Source: Salinibacterium sp. ZJ450 (GTDB lineage: Bacteria; Actinomycetota; Actinomycetes; Actinomycetales; Microbacteriaceae). From it: a stretch of 64,000 bases of DNA. The position numbers and the translations under genes were made by a program. A model generated the notes under the pieces. The model saw only the letters and a list, made by a program, of their open reading frames with translations. It ran no database searches and was not told the origin of the DNA. Of this stretch, positions 60,593 to 64,000 are shown piece after piece. Location: the NCBI RefSeq assembly GCF_011751885.2, contig NZ_CP061771.1:124001-188000 (forward strand), read 5' to 3'. Each line of letters starts with the position of its first letter. Position 1 is the stretch's first letter.

Positions 60593-61375
60593 GTGAGTAG
60601 AGCCGACATGAACAAGCAGCCCTCAGAGGTCGCGGGCATGTTCGATGACGTCGCTCCCAAGTACGACCGCACCAACGCCGTGCTGTCGATGGGCAACGCG
60701 GCGTTGTGGCGGATGGCCACGGTGCGCGCGATCGACCCTAAGCCGGGGGAGCGCGTGCTGGACATCGCGGCGGGAACCGGAACCAGTGCCGTCGCCATCG
60801 CGCGAACCGGCGCCGACGTGGTCGCGCTCGACTTCTCACGCGGCATGGTCGAAGAGGGCCGTCGCCGTCACCCCGACATTGAGTTCATCGAGGGCAACGC
60901 CGAGGCGCTGCCGTTCGGTGACGACGAGTTCGACGCGGTCACCATCAGCTTCGGGCTGCGCAACGTGCAGCATCCGAAGCAGGCGCTGGACGAGATGTAC
61001 CGGGTGCTGAAGCCCGGCGGACGCGTGATCATCTGCGAGTTCAGCAAGCCGCCGGTCGCGATCATGCGCGCGAGCTATTCGGTGTACCTGAAGTGGGTGC
61101 TGCCGAAGGTCGCCGGGGTCACCGGGTCGAACTCGCCGGCATACACCTACCTTGCCGAGTCCATCGCTGAGTGGCCCGATCAGGGCACGCTCAGCCAGTG
61201 GATCCGCGCTGCGGGGTTCAGCCGCGTGGCCTACCGCAATCTCACCGTGGGTGTGGTCGCACTGCACCGCGGACACAAACCGGCCGACGCGAAGATCCGC
61301 GCCTCCGTCGCGAACCGTCGCAAGCTGACGCGCCGCACCTCTCCGCCCACCGCGCCTTCCGCACAGGCCACCTGA
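60593..61375 (+). CDS. ubiE: Demethylmenaquinone methyltransferase
   Basis: SAM-dependent C-methylation that finishes menaquinone (MenG/UbiE, EC 2.1.1.163). The 260-aa protein has EVAGMFDDVAPKYDRTNAVLSMG, the SAM loop VLDIAAGTGTSAVAIA, NAEALPFGDDEFDAVTISFGLRN and RVIICEFSKP. GTG 60593 follows TAGCAT by 7 nt; ATG 60584 would overlap that spacing. Head of an operon-like run with the prenyl diphosphate synthase. Confidence 0.95.
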   Translation: MSRADMNKQPSEVAGMFDDVAPKYDRTNAVLSMGNAALWRMATVRAIDPKPGERVLDIAAGTGTSAVAIARTGADVVALDFSRGMVEEGRRRHPDIEFIEGNAEALPFGDDEFDAVTISFGLRNVQHPKQALDEMYRVLKPGGRVIICEFSKPPVAIMRASYSVYLKWVLPKVAGVTGSNSPAYTYLAESIAEWPDQGTLSQWIRAAGFSRVAYRNLTVGVVALHRGHKPADAKIRASVANRRKLTRRTSPPTAPSAQAT

Positions 61376-61391
61376 TCAGATCGGCAACCGA

Positions 61392-62453
61392 GTGAATACG
61401 AGCGTTCCGCTGGCTCGTCGCCGCAACACCCTCAGCTCCTCTCTTGGACTGGGCGAAAAACTGTTCGCCTCGAGTGATGAGCGCCGCTTCGCCACCGCGA
61501 TCGAGAAGGGGCTCGCCGTCGTCGAAGAGGGCCTGCTCACCGAGATGTCGTTCGCCGATAACCTCGCGGATGTCACCAGCCGGTACCTGCTCGAGGCCGG
61601 CGGCAAGCGGGTGCGTCCGGTGCTCACCCTGCTCACCGCGCAGCTCGGCGACGGCAACACCGACGGGGTGATCACCGCAGCCATGGCCATTGAGATTACC
61701 CATCTGGCGTCGCTGTACCACGACGACGTGATGGATGACGCGCCGATGCGCCGCGGGGTTCCGTCGGCGCAGGCGAAGTGGGGCAACTCGGTGGCCATCC
61801 TCACCGGAGACCTGCTGTTCGGCCGCGCCAGCAAGCTGATGGCCAGGCTCGGATCGCACGCCATCGACGTGCAGGCTGACACCTTCGAGCGGTTGTGCCT
61901 TGGCCAGCTGCACGAGACGATCGGGCCGGAGGACGGCCAGGACCCGGTGCAGCACTACCTGCAGGTGCTCCGAGACAAGACCGGCTCGCTGATCGCCGCC
62001 GCCGCGCGCGTGGGAGTGCAGTACTCGGGAGCGCCCGAGGAGTACCTGGATCCGGTCACGGAATACGGCGAGAAGATCGGCGTCGCGTTCCAGCTGATCG
62101 ACGATGTCATCGACCTCGCTCCCAAGGACGACAACACCGGCAAGAATGCCGGCACCGACCTGCGCGCGGGCGTGTCCACCCTGCCGCTGCTCTACCTGAC
62201 CGAACAGGCAGCGACGGATGCCGCATCCGCCGCCCTGCTCGAACGGATCGACCGCGCGGTACAGGCCGACGATGAGGCCGGCGTGCAGTCGGCAGTCGCC
62301 GAACTGCGCAAGCACCCGGCAACGCAACGCACCCTCGACGAGGCGCACGCGTGGGCACGCTCCGCGATCGCCGCGCTGGAATCGCTGCCACGTGGCCCGG
62401 TCAAGAAGGCGCTCGTCAAGTTCGCCGACGCGATTGTGGAGCGCTCGAGCTGA
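61392..62453 (+). CDS. Long-chain polyprenyl diphosphate synthase
   Basis: Builds the isoprenoid tail for menaquinone by head-to-tail addition of IPP. The 353-aa protein contains the first Asp-rich motif in SLYHDDVMDDAPMRRG, GGKRVRPVLTLL near residue 75, GDLLFGRASKLMARLG and the second Asp motif FQLIDDVIDLAPKDDNTGKNAGTDL. Small residues before the first motif suit a long product (C35-C50), but the exact length cannot be fixed. Follows ubiE by 16 nt. Confidence 0.93.
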   Translation: MNTSVPLARRRNTLSSSLGLGEKLFASSDERRFATAIEKGLAVVEEGLLTEMSFADNLADVTSRYLLEAGGKRVRPVLTLLTAQLGDGNTDGVITAAMAIEITHLASLYHDDVMDDAPMRRGVPSAQAKWGNSVAILTGDLLFGRASKLMARLGSHAIDVQADTFERLCLGQLHETIGPEDGQDPVQHYLQVLRDKTGSLIAAAARVGVQYSGAPEEYLDPVTEYGEKIGVAFQLIDDVIDLAPKDDNTGKNAGTDLRAGVSTLPLLYLTEQAATDAASAALLERIDRAVQADDEAGVQSAVAELRKHPATQRTLDEAHAWARSAIAALESLPRGPVKKALVKFADAIVERSS

Positions 62454-62544
62454 CGCCATTCGCTCAGTCTCTGACAGGGGCTGTGCGCAAGACTTGATGA
62501 AATCCCTTCGATACGTTCGGGGAAGAATCCTGAAAGGAAACACC

Positions 62545-63909
62545 GTGACCAAGCTGAGGCTGGCCATTGTCGGTGCCGGACCCGCGGGTATCTACGCCGC
62601 AGACATCCTGCTGAAGTACGAAAAGCAGTTCGACGTGTCGGTCGACCTGTTCGAGCACCTCCCGGCCCCGTACGGGCTTGTCCGGTACGGCGTGGCCCCC
62701 GATCATCCGCGGATCAAGGGCATCGTCAACGCGCTTCGCGATGTGCTCGACCGCGGCGACATCCGCATCTTCGGCAACGTGCTGTACGGCCGCGACATCA
62801 CCCTTGACGACCTGAAGAAGCACTACAACGCGGTGATCTTCGCCACCGGCGCGGTGCGCGATGCCGACCTGCGCATCCCCGGCATCACCCTGCCCGGCTC
62901 GTACGGTGCCGCCGAGTTCGTCAGCTGGTACGACGGCCACCCGGACTTTCCGCGGGAGTGGCCGCTCGAGGCCAGAGAAGTCGCCGTGATCGGCAATGGC
63001 AACGTGGCGCTGGATGTCGCCCGCGTGCTCGCCAAGCACGCAGACGACCTGCTGCCGACCGAGATCCCCGCGAATGTCTACGAGGGCCTGAAGGCCTCGC
63101 CGGTGACCGACGTGCACGTGTTCGGTCGGCGCGGTCCGGCGCAGGTGAAGTTCACCCCGCTGGAGCTGCGCGAGCTCGGCGAGCTGCACGACGTCGACAT
63201 GGTGCTCTACGACGAGGACTTCGACTACGACGAGGCCTCGAAGCTGGCGATCGAGAGCAACAAGCAGGTCATGGTGATCGACCGGGTGCTCACCAAGTGG
63301 CGCGAACGCCAGGCCGAGCGGCGGGCCGAGGGCACGCCGGCGTCCCGGCGACTGCACCTGCACTTCTACGCCAAGCCGCTCGAGGTGCTCGGCAACGGCA
63401 AGGTGGAGGGCTTCCGTTACGAGCGCACCGCGCCCGACGGGGAGGGCGGCATCGTCGGCACCGGCGAGATCCGGGAGCTGCCGATCCAGGCCATCTACCG
63501 CGCGGTCGGCTACTTCGGGTCGCCGCTGGATGGCATCCCGTTCGACGAACACCACGGCGTGATCCCGAACCACGAGGGCCAGGTGCTCGACGACGACAAC
63601 CAGCAGGTGCACGGCGTGTACGCCACCGGCTGGATCAAGCGCGGCCCGGTCGGGCTGATCGGGCACACCAAGTCCGATGCCATGCAGACCGTGCAGCACC
63701 TGGTGAACGACCAGGGCAACTGGTGGCTGCCATCGCACCCCGAGGAGTCGGCGATCGTCGAGCTGCTCGAGTCGCGCGGCATCCAGTTCACCACCCTGGA
63801 GGGATGGCACTCGCTCGACGAGCACGAACGCGCGCTCGGCGAACCCGAGGGCCGGGAGCGCATCAAGGTCGTGCCGCGCGACGAGATGGTGCACATCTCG
63901 CGTTCGTAG
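62545..63909 (+). CDS. fprA: NADPH-ferredoxin reductase, FprA type
   Basis: A 454-aa flavoprotein related to adrenodoxin reductase that moves electrons between NADPH and ferredoxin. The FAD loop AIVGAGPAGIYAADIL is at the N-terminus, PAPYGLVRYGVAPDHPRIK follows, and the NADPH loop VIGNGNVALDVARVLAKH is near residue 150. GRRGPAQVKFTPLELREL and GWIKRGPVGLIGHTKSDA complete the family pattern. GTG 62545 is chosen since GAAAGGA lies 6 nt upstream; the open frame upstream overlaps the prenyl synthase. The last 91 bases of the window hold no gene that I can support. Confidence 0.94.
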   Translation: MTKLRLAIVGAGPAGIYAADILLKYEKQFDVSVDLFEHLPAPYGLVRYGVAPDHPRIKGIVNALRDVLDRGDIRIFGNVLYGRDITLDDLKKHYNAVIFATGAVRDADLRIPGITLPGSYGAAEFVSWYDGHPDFPREWPLEAREVAVIGNGNVALDVARVLAKHADDLLPTEIPANVYEGLKASPVTDVHVFGRRGPAQVKFTPLELRELGELHDVDMVLYDEDFDYDEASKLAIESNKQVMVIDRVLTKWRERQAERRAEGTPASRRLHLHFYAKPLEVLGNGKVEGFRYERTAPDGEGGIVGTGEIRELPIQAIYRAVGYFGSPLDGIPFDEHHGVIPNHEGQVLDDDNQQVHGVYATGWIKRGPVGLIGHTKSDAMQTVQHLVNDQGNWWLPSHPEESAIVELLESRGIQFTTLEGWHSLDEHERALGEPEGRERIKVVPRDEMVHISRS

Positions 63910-64000
63910 CGGGCGCATAGCGCGGCATAGGGATTGCCCAGCGCCGGCTTGCAGCATGGGCGCAACATCCTCTGGAGGCGCTGGCCCGGCTGGTACCGCG

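Overview
The window is high-GC DNA from an actinobacterium, most likely a member of the Microbacteriaceae. Supporting signs are a complete-looking menaquinone gene set, haem-ligation cytochrome c maturation (ResA/CcdA/ResB/CcsB), a 32-residue bS22-type ribosomal protein, F420-type nitroreductase-fold proteins, an LCP cell-wall protein, and many genes whose start codon lies 6-7 nt after a TANNNT -10 box, as expected for leaderless mRNAs. Assignment to family is inference from gene content, not from a search.

Layout. 1-1.5 kb: LCP protein and tRNA-Ser(GCT). 1.5-7.8 kb: a catabolic block of two convergent operons (ureohydrolase, NTF2-like protein, NCS1 permease, cyclase-type hydrolase; aldehyde dehydrogenase and NAD-formate dehydrogenase), with a decayed XRE-cupin regulator at its edge. 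8-17 kb: AlkD-like glycosylase, MDR oxidoreductase with divergent TetR regulator, frameshifted CPBP protease, GH16-like protein, DUF2252 protein with a lysine-rich tail, siderophore-interacting protein, LLM flavoprotein, HIBYL-CoA hydrolase, tRNA-Arg(ACG). 17-22.5 kb: membrane beta-propeller-like protein, PEP synthase with its regulatory kinase/phosphorylase, first F420-type protein and a small hypothetical.

23.1-29.7 kb is the striking region: a visibly AT-richer island of about 6.6 kb, bounded by 167/168-bp direct repeats, carrying one tightly coupled minus-strand operon. In transcription order it encodes a beta-class (SPPY) DNA methyltransferase, a 68-aa protein, an SMC/Rad50-like ATPase with a long coiled coil, a 340-aa protein I do not recognise, and a protein with a C-terminal SIR2 domain. 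I read it as a candidate anti-phage system with self-marking by methylation, DNA sensing by the ATPase and NAD depletion by SIR2. The right-hand repeat contains the promoter and first codons of the second F420-type gene; the left-hand repeat leaves an amputated copy of the same 5' end.

30-41 kb: lipoprotein and MarR, orphan winged-helix regulator, upp, tadA, zinc-ribbon protein, CDF exporter, proC, Trk/Ktr potassium uptake, ArsR, BldC-like HTH, bS22, HAD phosphatase, glutaredoxin-like and Dabb proteins. 41-47 kb: archaeal-type aspartyl-tRNA synthetase and the cytochrome c maturation operon. 47-64 kb: Nei-type glycosylase, then menC, menB, menE, menA, menD, menF, ubiE/menG and a long-chain polyprenyl diphosphate synthase, interspersed with a Na+/H+ antiporter, ArsR-SRPBCC pair, PPK2 and FprA. 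These genes build the quinone, its prenyl tail and the cytochromes that use it, so the right half of the window is largely respiratory-chain biogenesis. MenH and MenI are not seen here.

Intergenic space holds several strong terminators, a 66-nt palindromic element present twice, and other long hairpins between convergent genes.
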